From a virus: a stretch of 20,287 nt of DNA. Under the pieces are notes generated by a model. That model was not told the origin of the DNA. It did no database searches and saw only the letters and a list, made by a program, of their open reading frames with translations. This document shows positions 1 through 7,139 of the stretch, piece after piece (position 1 is the first letter of the stretch; every line of letters begins with the position of its first letter). A program made the translations under genes and the position numbers. Location: positions 1 to 20,287 of IMG/VR virus record IMGVR_UViG_3300031626_000026; one strand, written 5' to 3'.

Positions 1-338
1 AAACCTAGAGCTTCGTAACGTAGTTCTGCAATAGCAGCTCCATCCGCAACAGAAGTGGCAAAGATGTCAATGTCCTTAACTGCACCAGCACTTGTGTATA
101 TACCAATATCATAAGTACAGCTGCCGCCTAGTGCATCAGATCCAACTTGGATTGAAGTCACAACAGCTTGGCTTGGGATTGGTGCAAGCATAACAATATC
201 TGCATTACCAGTATCACCAGCTGCCAAAGCCACGTTGCCTTGAGCAATACGAACTGAACCACTTAATAATGCGGCATCATTCATTACGATTGGAGAAGCT
301 TCATAGTTCGCTATGAGCGTTGAGTTTTTTGTAGTCAT
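1..338 (-). CDS. Capsid decoration-like protein, partial (C-terminus beyond window)
   Basis: The frame opens with ATG at 336-338, preceded by a GGGAG ribosome binding site, and runs off the left edge after about 112 codons, so the C-terminus is missing. It starts 15 bases downstream of the major capsid gene. The protein begins MTTKNSTLIANYEASPIVMN and continues with small polar and hydrophobic residues typical of beta-rich virion proteins (GSVRIAQGNVALAAGD, then a TYDIGIYTSAG stretch). This pattern, with an N-terminal substrate-like tail followed by RVAQG-type and DALG-type segments, is one I recall from small proteins encoded right after the major capsid gene in related phages. Those are usually taken as decoration, cement or head-fibre proteins. 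The role is inferred from that resemblance and the position; a tail-adaptor role cannot be excluded. Confidence 0.6.
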   Translation of the reverse strand, partial: MTTKNSTLIANYEASPIVMNDAALLSGSVRIAQGNVALAAGDTGNADIVMLAPIPSQAVVTSIQVGSDALGGSCTYDIGIYTSAGAVKDIDIFATSVADGAAIAELRYEALG

Positions 339-353
339 ATCAAATACTCCCTA

Positions 354-1217
354 TTAAGCTGATTCATCACAAAGGACAGAAACCACTTTAGCTTCTTCCA
401 TTCGTGTCGAACCAAAGGTTGAACAATAAAAGACTTGAGTTGCATAAGACTTATCTGCACGCTCATCAATCTTCGCCATAACATCTTTTCCAACAGCTAA
501 TTTGACTCCATCTTCAGCCCATGCAAAACAAGTTCTGATGTTAGAAGCCACAGCTAATCTTGTAGACATGATGAATTTGAAACCCATAAAAGTATCAACT
601 TCACCTTGAACAAGCGCTTTAATGTTAGAAAAATCGCTTGATGTTACCTGGGTTGTACCAAGTAAAGCTTCAACTTGCGCTGGAGCTACAGCAATATATC
701 TTGCGATAGAAGCATCAACAGATCCCTCATCTAAGATTTTCTTTGCTTGGATAAGCTTTGCGACTGTTAAATCAGCAGATCCATGAGCAATAATATTGCC
801 AGAAATCATGTCTGTGTCTGCTGATCCACTACTGCCAGTTTTTGAAGTTCCAGTAGCCGCTGAGATAATTGAATCATCCATAGCTCTACCCATTGCAGCT
901 GCGGCTGCTTGAGCATAAGTTGATGTAGGATCAATTAACATACGAACCTTGTCACTATCGTCTATCAGATCCGCCCACTCGTATGTATCCATTGTCACCA
1001 TACGTCTTGAGTGTGGTGTGTCTTGGATCATTGTATCAGCGTGTCTGCTAGTTCTTTTGATAGCAGCGCTGCTGCCCACTTGGTCGAAAAATGCTTTCTC
1101 ACCAGTTACAGATTCTTCAGAAACAGCACCACGTAGCAGCGAACCTTTTTGCTGCGACAATAGCTGTACGTTAGAACTAAACTGATTTACAAAAGCTGTT
1201 GTAATTTGTGTACTCAT
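354..1217 (-). CDS. Major capsid protein
   Basis: A 287-residue protein that should form the icosahedral shell. The N-terminus (QITTAFVNQF, then LLSQQKGSLLRGAV) and the pattern of short blocks ending in FYCSTFGSTRMEEAKVV match the short major capsid family (Phage_capsid_2 type, as I recall it) found with T7-type portals. The length is normal for that family, which is shorter than classical HK97 capsid proteins. The start is ATG at 1217, with AAGGAG about 8 bases upstream. It lies downstream of the scaffold gene and a 65-residue protein and directly upstream of a decoration-like gene, the usual head-module order. No protease gene is seen in the window and no obvious propeptide is visible. No frameshift or truncation is evident. 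Confidence 0.88.
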   Translation of the reverse strand: MSTQITTAFVNQFSSNVQLLSQQKGSLLRGAVSEESVTGEKAFFDQVGSSAAIKRTSRHADTMIQDTPHSRRMVTMDTYEWADLIDDSDKVRMLIDPTSTYAQAAAAAMGRAMDDSIISAATGTSKTGSSGSADTDMISGNIIAHGSADLTVAKLIQAKKILDEGSVDASIARYIAVAPAQVEALLGTTQVTSSDFSNIKALVQGEVDTFMGFKFIMSTRLAVASNIRTCFAWAEDGVKLAVGKDVMAKIDERADKSYATQVFYCSTFGSTRMEEAKVVSVLCDESA

Positions 1218-1281
1218 AACACAAGCTCCTTATAAAAGTTAAAATGATAACGCTACCTGGAGAATCCAGACGTAAGTTTGA

Positions 1282-1479
1282 TTATTTTTTGCGAGGGCCA
1301 CCGCTTATCTCGACTACTTTGCTAGTGTCTTTTTTTAGAGCGCCTTTCGGCTTATCCCCTTGTTTACACCATTGCAAATACTTATCAGCTCGTTCAAGAG
1401 GATTGTCTATTATCCTACCAGATCCAGTTTCTAAAACCATTCTTAGAACTTCAAGCTTAAATTCTTGTTCGTCATCCAT
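1282..1479 (-). CDS. Small conserved-position head-module protein (65 aa)
   Basis: A 65-residue protein of unknown function. It overlaps the end of the scaffold gene by 8 bases (ATGGATGA), and GGGAG lies 9 bases before its ATG, so translation is probably coupled. The N-terminal half is acidic and helical in character (MDDEQEFKLEVLRMVLETG). The C-terminal half is Lys-rich (GDKPKGALKKDTSKV) and ends GGPRKK. The position between scaffold and capsid suggests an assembly or minor virion role, but no motif supports a specific function. A 64-base gap without a recognisable gene or terminator separates it from the capsid start. Confidence 0.7.
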   Translation of the reverse strand: MDDEQEFKLEVLRMVLETGSGRIIDNPLERADKYLQWCKQGDKPKGALKKDTSKVVEISGGPRKK

Positions 1480-2311
1480 TTAACATCTCCCTATATTTCA
1501 TTGCTTCATCAACATAAAAGTTATGCTGGGGGTGTTTAGCATCCCAATAAGGTGTGCCAGGATCAGTATATTCTGCTAACTTTGTTTGAACTTCTTGTAG
1601 ACCCATTGCACCACTAGTTTTAACGCCCTCTAAACTATCTTCACCAATCTTTTGTGTGATGTATTGTCCAACATTAACGATCATTTTAATGACTTCTGGA
1701 TGATCGCCTAACCTTCTGCCATCAGCTAACTGTATTTCAGCTATGTCTGGTTGCCCAAACTGAGATAAAACACCATTGCCAACTTTCATTCTATCTTCAA
1801 AAGCCGCACCATATTCTTTTTGCAGCTCTAAAGATCCCTTTTCCACTTCAGCTAAGACCTTACTTTCATCCAAACCAAAGCGACTATTGTTCATTTCATT
1901 AAAATCACTCATTAAAACTTGCGCTTGGCGAGGAGTTAACCCAGCTTTGTGAGCTGTATTACCAAACCAATCCATCATATCTTGGTCTACTTGCTGACCT
2001 TCTTTGATTGATGATGCTAAATTATATTCTTCAGCTTTTGCTGGCCGACCAAGCTTATCATACACAGCTGACCAATCATCATCAGTTGCGTGTTTGCCTG
2101 GTATAGCAACTTTATCTGCACCAATCATTGATTGTGCGTTAACATAACTCTTAGCAAGACTAGGAATGTCTTGTATTGTCTCTAATGATTTATGACCTCT
2201 AATTTCTTCTGGGATTTCTGAGCGCCAATCATTTTGTACTGGCTCAACAGACGTTGCTTGTCCAGTTTCTTCTACTACTGGAGCATCCGCTACCTGTGTT
2301 TCTTCACTCAT
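1472..2311 (-). CDS. Capsid assembly scaffolding protein
   Basis: A 279-residue acidic protein whose job would be to guide capsid protein assembly and then leave the procapsid. Residues 1-30 are a disordered acidic leader. They are followed by the block IPEEIRGHKSLETIQDIPSL and SYVNAQSMIGADKVAIPG, then YDKLGRP. I recognise these segments from scaffolding proteins of T7-portal phages. The middle and C-terminal parts are helical and polar and lack cysteine, as usual for scaffolds. The start at 2311 overlaps the upstream stop in ATGA, so it is translationally coupled to the Bbp19-like gene. It precedes the capsid gene with only one small ORF between. Identification rests on these sequence blocks and on gene order. 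Confidence 0.8.
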   Translation of the reverse strand: MSEETQVADAPVVEETGQATSVEPVQNDWRSEIPEEIRGHKSLETIQDIPSLAKSYVNAQSMIGADKVAIPGKHATDDDWSAVYDKLGRPAKAEEYNLASSIKEGQQVDQDMMDWFGNTAHKAGLTPRQAQVLMSDFNEMNNSRFGLDESKVLAEVEKGSLELQKEYGAAFEDRMKVGNGVLSQFGQPDIAEIQLADGRRLGDHPEVIKMIVNVGQYITQKIGEDSLEGVKTSGAMGLQEVQTKLAEYTDPGTPYWDAKHPQHNFYVDEAMKYREMLNG

Positions 2312-2529
2312 GTTTCTACCATATCCTCTCTTTTAAGTTGTTCTTTCAGCATTGATTTTAAAAATAACACTACAGTTCGCTGACCTTCTCTGTAGGCTGT
2401 CTCGCATGGATCAACTGAAAAAGTAGATCCGTTAACATGATATCTGGCTTCTAAATCGGCTAAGATAGCTTGACCATCTTTTGTGTTTAGAATTAATTTA
2501 TAAGCGGCTCTTAATTCTTCTAAGGTCAT
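2308..2529 (-). CDS. Bbp19-like small head-module protein
   Basis: A 73-residue protein resembling the Bbp19-like family named after a Bordetella phage BPP-1 protein. The recognisable blocks are LNTKDGQAILADLEARYHV near residues 14-32, an SFSVDP-type segment (here TFSVDP), and TAYREGQRTVVLFLKSML near residues 44-61. The family sits between portal and scaffold genes and its biochemical role is not known to me. The gene overlaps both neighbours: its ATG (2527-2529) overlaps the portal stop and its stop overlaps the scaffold start in ATGA. This fits a tightly coupled head operon. Confidence 0.72.
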   Translation of the reverse strand: MTLEELRAAYKLILNTKDGQAILADLEARYHVNGSTFSVDPCETAYREGQRTVVLFLKSMLKEQLKREDMVET

Positions 2530-4124
2530 TGCGTAGCCTTTAGCATTGGCGCTGCTGCACCAGCTGATTCAGCCACTTGTTGCGCTTGATCTAATTGAGC
2601 TTGCTGTTCTTGTTGAGCTTGCCTTTGCTCTCTTATTTCTGAAACTTCTGACTGACTTCTAACCGCCTTTGCTGGAACAGATAGAGTGTTTATAAGATGC
2701 TTAACAAGATTATCTGTGTCTATGTAATCCATTACACCAGGATCAATCTGTGCAAGCGGCTGAGTTAACTCTATAAACTGTAATGCCGACTGAACATCAC
2801 CAGCTTTTTGAGCTTTAGCGAGTGGCGATACATACTCTATATCAAAATCTTGACCTTCTATTAGTTCTGGTGCTGGCTTAAAAGCACCTTGTCTTGATAA
2901 AAGATTGTAACATCTTGTGATTAATGGCTGTAACAATTCAGCTTGTAGCCTTCCTAATACTGGCCCTAGCAATCTCATCTTTTCTTCAGTTCTTTGAACA
3001 ACCTCTGTTGCTGTCATTTGAGGACCTTGACCTAGAATTAATTGGTCAACGTAAAAAGACGATTGGATAGCCTTTCTACGTTGTTCTTCCATAGCAAGAC
3101 CTATGGGATTATTCGCACCAATATTTAATGGCTCTAGTCGATCTCTAGTTCCAGATCTATAAAAGTTAAGGCCGCCTGGAACAGTTCTGATGGGGAGAAT
3201 AAAGCCATCATCTGGTACAAGTAAGGGAGGATCTACTTGTTTCTGGGCAGCCCTAATTGTTACCTCAGACATTTTATTAAGCATTTTAATATCAGCAAGA
3301 GCTGTCATAGCTGGGGATCTACCATAACCAATCTCAAAGCTTGCCTTTAAAAACCTCGGTGAACAATAAGGAAACTCATCAAAACCACCTTCTGACAACA
3401 CAGTTTTTTCATCTGGGTCTAAATAAACAGAAGCTATTGGTTTATTTTCTGCATCAACTTTAGTAACATCCCTTTCATCTCTGGAATAAACAGCATGAAG
3501 CAAGGTCATCATCTCGTATGGGTTTTCTTTTTCCTTTTTTAGTATCTTAGATGTCATGTTTTCAGCGCCAAAGCGATTAACTGCGGCTCTTAATGGCATT
3601 TTAAACTTACGAAAAACTGTATCCACCCTACCTTTATCGTTTTCAGTTATGTAACATTCGGATATATGCCTAGTTGAAAAGCTTAAATCAAACTCATCAT
3701 CAGCTTCAACGAACATAACCGCTGTACCAAAGGTAATTAAATCGTGATAAAGCTCATGGATCTGTTCATTAAAGTTTGATCTGGAAAAAGCGCCATACAT
3801 AACACGCTCAACATCACCTATCCACTCTCTCGCTTCATCTATTGTGTTGTATTCATCATTCTGAAACTGCAACGAGAACCATTTGGTACTCATATTAGTT
3901 AACATTCCATGCAAACTAGCGGCTAATAACTCCGCTGCAAGACCAGCAGTACCATCAAAAATGTTTTCAGTTCGCTTATCACCAGCGGATCTAACCTTAT
4001 TAATATCCGCTTTTCTTGGAACAACGTAATCACCGATCTCTTGCCAATGGGATTCCCAAGTTGCCCTTTGGTTTTCAAGCGAACCAAATCGTTTCATTAA
4101 TTCACTAGCTAATACATCAGCCAT
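2526..4124 (-). CDS. Portal protein (T7-type head-to-tail connector)
   Basis: A 532-residue protein that should form the dodecameric ring at the capsid vertex through which DNA enters and to which the tail attaches. It matches the podoviral head-tail connector family. The N-terminal block (RATWESHWQEIGDYVVPRKA, near residues 18-38), then NIFDGTAGLAAELLAASLHG and LTNMSTKWFSL, are characteristic. A central PGGLNFY segment follows, then TATEVVQRTEEKMRLLGPVLG in the region of the clip and wing. The C-terminus is Gln-rich (EQRQAQQEQQAQLDQAQQ), a coiled-coil or disordered tail common in this family. Length is normal. The start ATG lies 1 base after the upstream stop, with AGGA 6 bases before it. 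Confidence 0.93.
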   Translation of the reverse strand: MADVLASELMKRFGSLENQRATWESHWQEIGDYVVPRKADINKVRSAGDKRTENIFDGTAGLAAELLAASLHGMLTNMSTKWFSLQFQNDEYNTIDEAREWIGDVERVMYGAFSRSNFNEQIHELYHDLITFGTAVMFVEADDEFDLSFSTRHISECYITENDKGRVDTVFRKFKMPLRAAVNRFGAENMTSKILKKEKENPYEMMTLLHAVYSRDERDVTKVDAENKPIASVYLDPDEKTVLSEGGFDEFPYCSPRFLKASFEIGYGRSPAMTALADIKMLNKMSEVTIRAAQKQVDPPLLVPDDGFILPIRTVPGGLNFYRSGTRDRLEPLNIGANNPIGLAMEEQRRKAIQSSFYVDQLILGQGPQMTATEVVQRTEEKMRLLGPVLGRLQAELLQPLITRCYNLLSRQGAFKPAPELIEGQDFDIEYVSPLAKAQKAGDVQSALQFIELTQPLAQIDPGVMDYIDTDNLVKHLINTLSVPAKAVRSQSEVSEIREQRQAQQEQQAQLDQAQQVAESAGAAAPMLKATQ

Positions 4125-4125
4125 A

Positions 4126-4767
4126 TTAATTTCCTAATAAAGTTTTTCTTTTAATTGGAGCTGAACCTAATAAACCTTGTGAAGATGTGTTAACTCCACT
4201 ACTTTTACCTCGACTCCTTGCGTATAACTTTGGTGCAAGTGACGGAGCGCCACCACGAACCGCACTATTTGGCGTTACTCTTGTGCTATTTGAAACTGTG
4301 TTTGACACACCTCTTGTCTTTACTGCCGAGCCTGGCCTTCCACTAGATCTATTATCACTTCCATCACCACCAGCTGTAGGATCGCCAAAAGGGTTGAACT
4401 GATTTTCACCAGAATAAACTGTTGAACCTTTCCCAAACAAACCTTCTCCAAGAGTGCCTTTAACAGCGCCATCTCCGTAAACTGGGCTTTCACCTCTTTG
4501 TAATCTTTGTTGTAATTGAGAAGCGCTATATTTATTCATTAACGATAACGCTCCAACACCAGGTATAAATTGATCCAAAAGCGAATTACCAGTAATCGTA
4601 GAGTTCATACGTTGCGTTAAGCCTGTGCTACCTGCAAAGTCTCCATAAAGGGATTCATTCCTAGAAACATTACCTTTTTGCTTAGTAAAATCGCCATAAA
4701 GGTTTTGATCCAACATAGGATCTGTATCTGTGGTCGGTGAACCAGGATCGCTTGTTTCTGCTGCCAT
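4126..4767 (-). CDS. Low-complexity protein with C-terminal APIxxKxLLG motif (213 aa)
   Basis: A 213-residue protein of unknown function between terminase and portal genes. It is rich in Gly, Ser, Asn and Thr and probably mostly disordered. The short unit LYGDF occurs twice near residues 23-45, with a related VYGDG further on. The last 19 residues (SSQGLLGSAPIKRKTLLGN) closely resemble the end of the upstream 76-residue protein. I recall a similar C-terminal tail in other phage proteins encoded near terminase genes, but not its function. The start overlaps the upstream stop in TAATG and has no clear ribosome binding site, which suggests coupled translation. It could be a minor head or ejection protein; that is a guess from position. 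Confidence 0.7.
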   Translation of the reverse strand: MAAETSDPGSPTTDTDPMLDQNLYGDFTKQKGNVSRNESLYGDFAGSTGLTQRMNSTITGNSLLDQFIPGVGALSLMNKYSASQLQQRLQRGESPVYGDGAVKGTLGEGLFGKGSTVYSGENQFNPFGDPTAGGDGSDNRSSGRPGSAVKTRGVSNTVSNSTRVTPNSAVRGGAPSLAPKLYARSRGKSSGVNTSSQGLLGSAPIKRKTLLGN

Positions 4768-4997
4768 TATTTATTTGATCCCAACAAAGATTTATATTCT
4801 ATAGGCGCTTCAGTAAGCAAACCTTGAGAACCAGTTAAAATAGTTTTGTTTCGACTAACTCGTTTACGATCTTTTCTTTTATTCTCCACCTCATCAACAG
4901 ACGTAACCACACTATCTGGCACAACATCCATAGGCGGTGCGGGTGGTGGTGGCTCAACTGGTGGCGGTGCTGGAACGCTTGGTGATAAAAAACTCAT
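4767..4997 (-). CDS. Proline-rich small protein with C-terminal APIxxKxLLG motif (76 aa)
   Basis: A 76-residue protein directly after the large terminase gene (TAATG overlap) and directly before the 213-residue protein (again TAATG). Residues 5-25 are almost entirely Pro, Ala and Val (PSVPAPPPVEPPPPAPP). A basic stretch follows (NKRKDRKRVSRNK), then the tail ILTGSQGLLTEAPIEYKSLL. The tail shares the pattern SQGLL-x2-API-x2-K-x-LLG with the next protein, so the two probably share a binding partner. The function is unknown. The Pro-rich N-terminus followed by a basic linker would suit an extended, non-enzymatic virion or packaging accessory. A plus-strand frame opposite this gene is a codon shadow. 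Confidence 0.7.
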   Translation of the reverse strand: MSFLSPSVPAPPPVEPPPPAPPMDVVPDSVVTSVDEVENKRKDRKRVSRNKTILTGSQGLLTEAPIEYKSLLGSNK

Positions 4998-6292
4998 TAA
5001 ATCGCAACTCCTAATGGATTATAATTACTATCGGCTAAAACTTGTGGTGGTCGCTCAAACCCTCTATTTTCTTTAATACCAACTGCAAAATACCTAAAAG
5101 CATCAGCTGCATGACTAGCCCAATCATGTACTGGACTATTTCTAAAAGTCCTTAATCTCTCATTATAAGCTCTATGATACTGCCTTAACGCTTCTAACCC
5201 TGCTTTGGTGTTTGCTTGGTCAAACCAACAACGAGATATAATAAGCTGCGCAGCATGGATACCATCCTCAACTGGCAATTTCGGAACAACCTTAAAGTTA
5301 ATGCCCAAATCGTATGCGACCTCTCTCCTCGACTTGCCAGAACCAAGCTCTCTAACCTCAATGTCATGCGGAGCGTTGTGAGTACCATAAAAATAACCCT
5401 TACTTGAAAGTACCTTCGCATAATGCGGCAACCCTTCATTTCTATTTTCATAATAATCTATAACGTGAATGGCTCTACCAACAGTCTGAGTAAACCAAAC
5501 AGCGGTGCTATCACCAATACCAAGATCCCAAAACGTATCCACCTTATGCGATTCATCATAGGGAACATTTCCTATGCGCCCACTTTCTTGAGCCGCTTGC
5601 AACTCTTTTCCAAAAATAGCTCCAGGCACATTAGCCACCCAAGAACATTCAAACTCCTGGTCAAATTGATCGACACTCATCATAGACTTAGAAGCCGCTA
5701 GTTCTTCAGCATCAACAATGCCAGTTTCACTTGCCTTATAAACCGCAGTAAACCAATCATCACTCGCTTGAGCCGCTTCATATAAATCAAAGAAAGCGTT
5801 ATGCCCTCTTGGCGTTCCAATAAAAAAAGCAAACGTAGGTATATCTTTCGTATTCCTATCAGATAAAGCTGGTCTTAAAACTGTAGGAAATAAACTCTCT
5901 GGCACATCTGCCATCTCATCAATACAACAACCATCAAGGTAAATTCCCCTCAGAGAATCAAAATTCTCAGAACCCAACAACTGTATCCTTGCACCATTAG
6001 GCAAGTCACATCTAAGCTCTGTTTCATGGAACGAAACCATAGGCACTTTAGAAGCAAACTCTTTCAAATAAGACCAGGCCACCATCTTAGCCTGCCTATA
6101 AGTTGGCGCTATATAAGCGTACCTCGGATTGTTCCTCGTATTCAGTATAGCAGCCCTTAACAAGTGGTTTATAGCCATGACAGTCTTGCCAAACCTTCTA
6201 TGGCATACAACCACACCCCAGCGCTTCTTAGTAAGCTCGTTGTGGAGCTTTGCTTGAAGTGGTCTAGGTGAATAAGGGATCTCAATGTTCAT
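4997..6292 (-). CDS. terL: Terminase large subunit (packaging ATPase and nuclease)
   Basis: A 431-residue motor protein that cuts concatemeric DNA and pumps it into the procapsid through the portal. The ATPase half shows a Walker A variant CHRRFGKT at residues 30-37. A Walker B segment follows at IYLDGCCIDE, ending at D125 and E126, with the coupling motif GTPRGHNAF near 159-167. The C-terminal RNase H-like nuclease shows D256 in FWDLGIGDST, D279 in HVIDYYENR, and the final acidic cluster SHAADAFRY near 394-401. These are the expected metal-binding acidic residues. Length is normal. The start at 6292 has AGGAG upstream, but about 12 bases away, which is longer than usual. A 226-base gap separates it from the small subunit, unlike the overlapping genes that follow. 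Confidence 0.95.
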   Translation of the reverse strand: MNIEIPYSPRPLQAKLHNELTKKRWGVVVCHRRFGKTVMAINHLLRAAILNTRNNPRYAYIAPTYRQAKMVAWSYLKEFASKVPMVSFHETELRCDLPNGARIQLLGSENFDSLRGIYLDGCCIDEMADVPESLFPTVLRPALSDRNTKDIPTFAFFIGTPRGHNAFFDLYEAAQASDDWFTAVYKASETGIVDAEELAASKSMMSVDQFDQEFECSWVANVPGAIFGKELQAAQESGRIGNVPYDESHKVDTFWDLGIGDSTAVWFTQTVGRAIHVIDYYENRNEGLPHYAKVLSSKGYFYGTHNAPHDIEVRELGSGKSRREVAYDLGINFKVVPKLPVEDGIHAAQLIISRCWFDQANTKAGLEALRQYHRAYNERLRTFRNSPVHDWASHAADAFRYFAVGIKENRGFERPPQVLADSNYNPLGVAI

Positions 6293-6518
6293 GTGTAAGA
6301 CACTCTCCTAAGAGTATATAATAGATATAGAAAGGTGCGCCCGATCTGTGGGGGTGTAGGGGGTGCAAAATCCCAAAAATAGGCATCATACGAGTATATA
6401 ACTCGTAACCATTCCTATATATCGCAACGATCACAGTTGATCGAGTGGCTTTTATTGTACTGCTGTTGGTTCGTGTGCGAGATTACTGTCATACAATACT
6501 TATAGGCGAACTAACTTC
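6293..6518. other. Gap between terminase subunit genes; candidate packaging or promoter region
   Basis: No convincing gene is present; the longest minus-strand frame here is about 34 codons without family resemblance. Three structures stand out: two runs of five G on the plus strand at 6350-6354 and 6359-6363, a perfect 7-bp inverted repeat TACGAGT/ACTCGTA with a 5-base spacer at 6389-6407, and a perfect 6-bp inverted repeat CGATCA/TGATCG with a 4-base spacer at 6428-6443. AT-rich stretches near 6314-6330 could hold a minus-strand -10 element for the large terminase. Packaging sites often lie in or near small terminase genes, so this is a reasonable place for one, but nothing seen proves it. 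Confidence 0.35.
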
Positions 6519-6941
6519 CTACACAATCTCTAGGTTACCATTAGCCCAAGACAACGTGACTTGCCCATTATTCGTTGCTTGCTTATCTTCTGCTTTATCT
6601 CGCACTCCCAATGGTTGCATCTGTCTAATATGCTTGTCCATATGGTCGCACTCTAATCGCCTTCGTTGTACTTCTGCCATTGCTAACTTGGGATCATCTG
6701 GTAGAGCTAACTTAACCAAGTCAAGTATCTGATCTCGCATTACTTCACATTGCAAAGCTCTAGCCCTTCTATATAAAGTATGGGCTTCGTCATTCTCTTG
6801 AACCCATCTAAGAACAGTACGCCATGAAGGCAAGCTCTTTGTATTGTTGCAGATCCTAGTTAAGCTTTCACCTTCTGCAATGCGCTCACAAATCTTTTCC
6901 ATTTGCGGCTTTGTAACTCTTATCTTAATAACTTTTGCCAT
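6519..6941 (-). CDS. terS: Terminase small subunit (Sf6-like)
   Basis: A 140-residue DNA-recognition subunit of the packaging terminase. The N-terminal helix-turn-helix (ICERIAEGESLTRICNN, then SWRTVLRWVQENDEAHTLYRRARA, residues 17-64) matches the Sf6-type small terminase family. The central helices (VMRDQILDLVKLAL and AMAEVQRRRLECDHM) would form the oligomerisation core. The C-terminus is short and polar, where the family contacts the large subunit. It is the first gene of the leftward late operon. The ATG at 6941 lies just 14 bases after a T-tract terminator, and a weak AAAGCAGC precedes it rather than a strong ribosome binding site. Confidence 0.88.
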   Translation of the reverse strand: MAKVIKIRVTKPQMEKICERIAEGESLTRICNNTKSLPSWRTVLRWVQENDEAHTLYRRARALQCEVMRDQILDLVKLALPDDPKLAMAEVQRRRLECDHMDKHIRQMQPLGVRDKAEDKQATNNGQVTLSWANGNLEIV

Positions 6942-6954
6942 AAGCTGCTTTCAT

Positions 6955-6989
6955 AAAAAAACCTAGCAACTATATTTCAAGCTGCTAGG
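6955..6989 (-). terminator. Intrinsic terminator directly upstream of the small terminase gene
   Basis: Read on the minus strand, a 9-bp stem (CCTAGCAGC pairing with GTTGCTAGG, one G-U pair) with a 10-base loop is followed at once by seven T residues at 6961-6955. This is a standard factor-independent terminator. It faces the start of the late operon, so any leftward transcript reaching it would stop before the small terminase unless antitermination occurs. On the plus strand there is no T-tract, so it acts in one direction only. Confidence 0.75.
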
Positions 6990-7003
6990 CAAAGGATAAC
7001 TAT

Positions 7004-7044
7004 ATGATAACCAAACAATGCCACTTTTCAGATCATTTAGTCAA
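7004..7044 (-). promoter_or_regulatory. Candidate leftward (late) promoter region
   Basis: On the minus strand a TTGACT hexamer lies at 7044-7039 and a CATTGT hexamer 18 bases on. Further along, TATCAT at 7009-7004 is a good -10 element with a poor -35 (TCTGAA) 17 bases before it. Either would start transcripts close to 7000, only about 10 to 20 bases before the terminator at 6989-6955. The assignment is tentative, since no single hexamer pair is strong. Confidence 0.35.
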
Positions 7045-7070
7045 GTGCAATGATTAAATAAATATATAGC

Positions 7071-7098
7071 TTGACGTTAAAAGACATATCTATATTAT
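7071..7098 (+). promoter_or_regulatory. Promoter of the ArdA block
   Basis: TTGACG at 7071-7076 and TATTAT at 7093-7098, spaced 16 bases, form a good sigma-70 type promoter. Predicted initiation is near 7105, which would place the first hairpin leader at the very 5' end of the mRNA. The -35 region reads TTGACGTTAAAAG and shares TTGACGT with other phage promoters in the window. Confidence 0.7.
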
Positions 7099-7105
7099 AG
7101 AGCTA

Positions 7106-7132
7106 GGGCAATCATGCCCACTTATGGAAAGG
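7106..7132 (+). repeat. Hairpin leader, copy 1 (upstream of the first ArdA-block gene)
   Basis: A perfect 5-bp stem GGGCA/TGCCC with loop ATCA is followed by CACTTATGGAAAGG. The AAAGG at the end is the ribosome binding site for the gene starting at 7140. A nearly identical element occurs at 8398-8423, differing by two substitutions and one missing G. Given the promoter position, this hairpin would sit at the 5' end of the transcript, where it could protect the mRNA or tune initiation. Confidence 0.65.
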
Positions 7133-7139
7133 TTAAGCT

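Noticed and set aside
949-1185. Plus-strand frame opposite the major capsid gene
   Set aside because: It is the codon shadow of a confidently identified gene and shows no ribosome binding site or family resemblance.
4187-5076. Plus-strand frames opposite the low-complexity and Pro-rich genes
   Set aside because: Gly- and Leu-rich compositions reflect the complementary strand of Pro-, Ser- and Gly-rich codons; they also break the operon layout.
5194-5701. Frames on both strands inside the large terminase gene
   Set aside because: They lie wholly within a gene with all its motifs and have no recognisable domain, unlike the case in the methyltransferase gene.
6293-6400. Minus-strand frame of about 34 codons running into the large terminase start
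   Set aside because: Pro- and His-rich translation of the C-rich tract, without ribosome binding site or family match.
6445-6732. Plus-strand frame across the small terminase gene end
   Set aside because: It overlaps a well-supported gene antisense and resembles no family.
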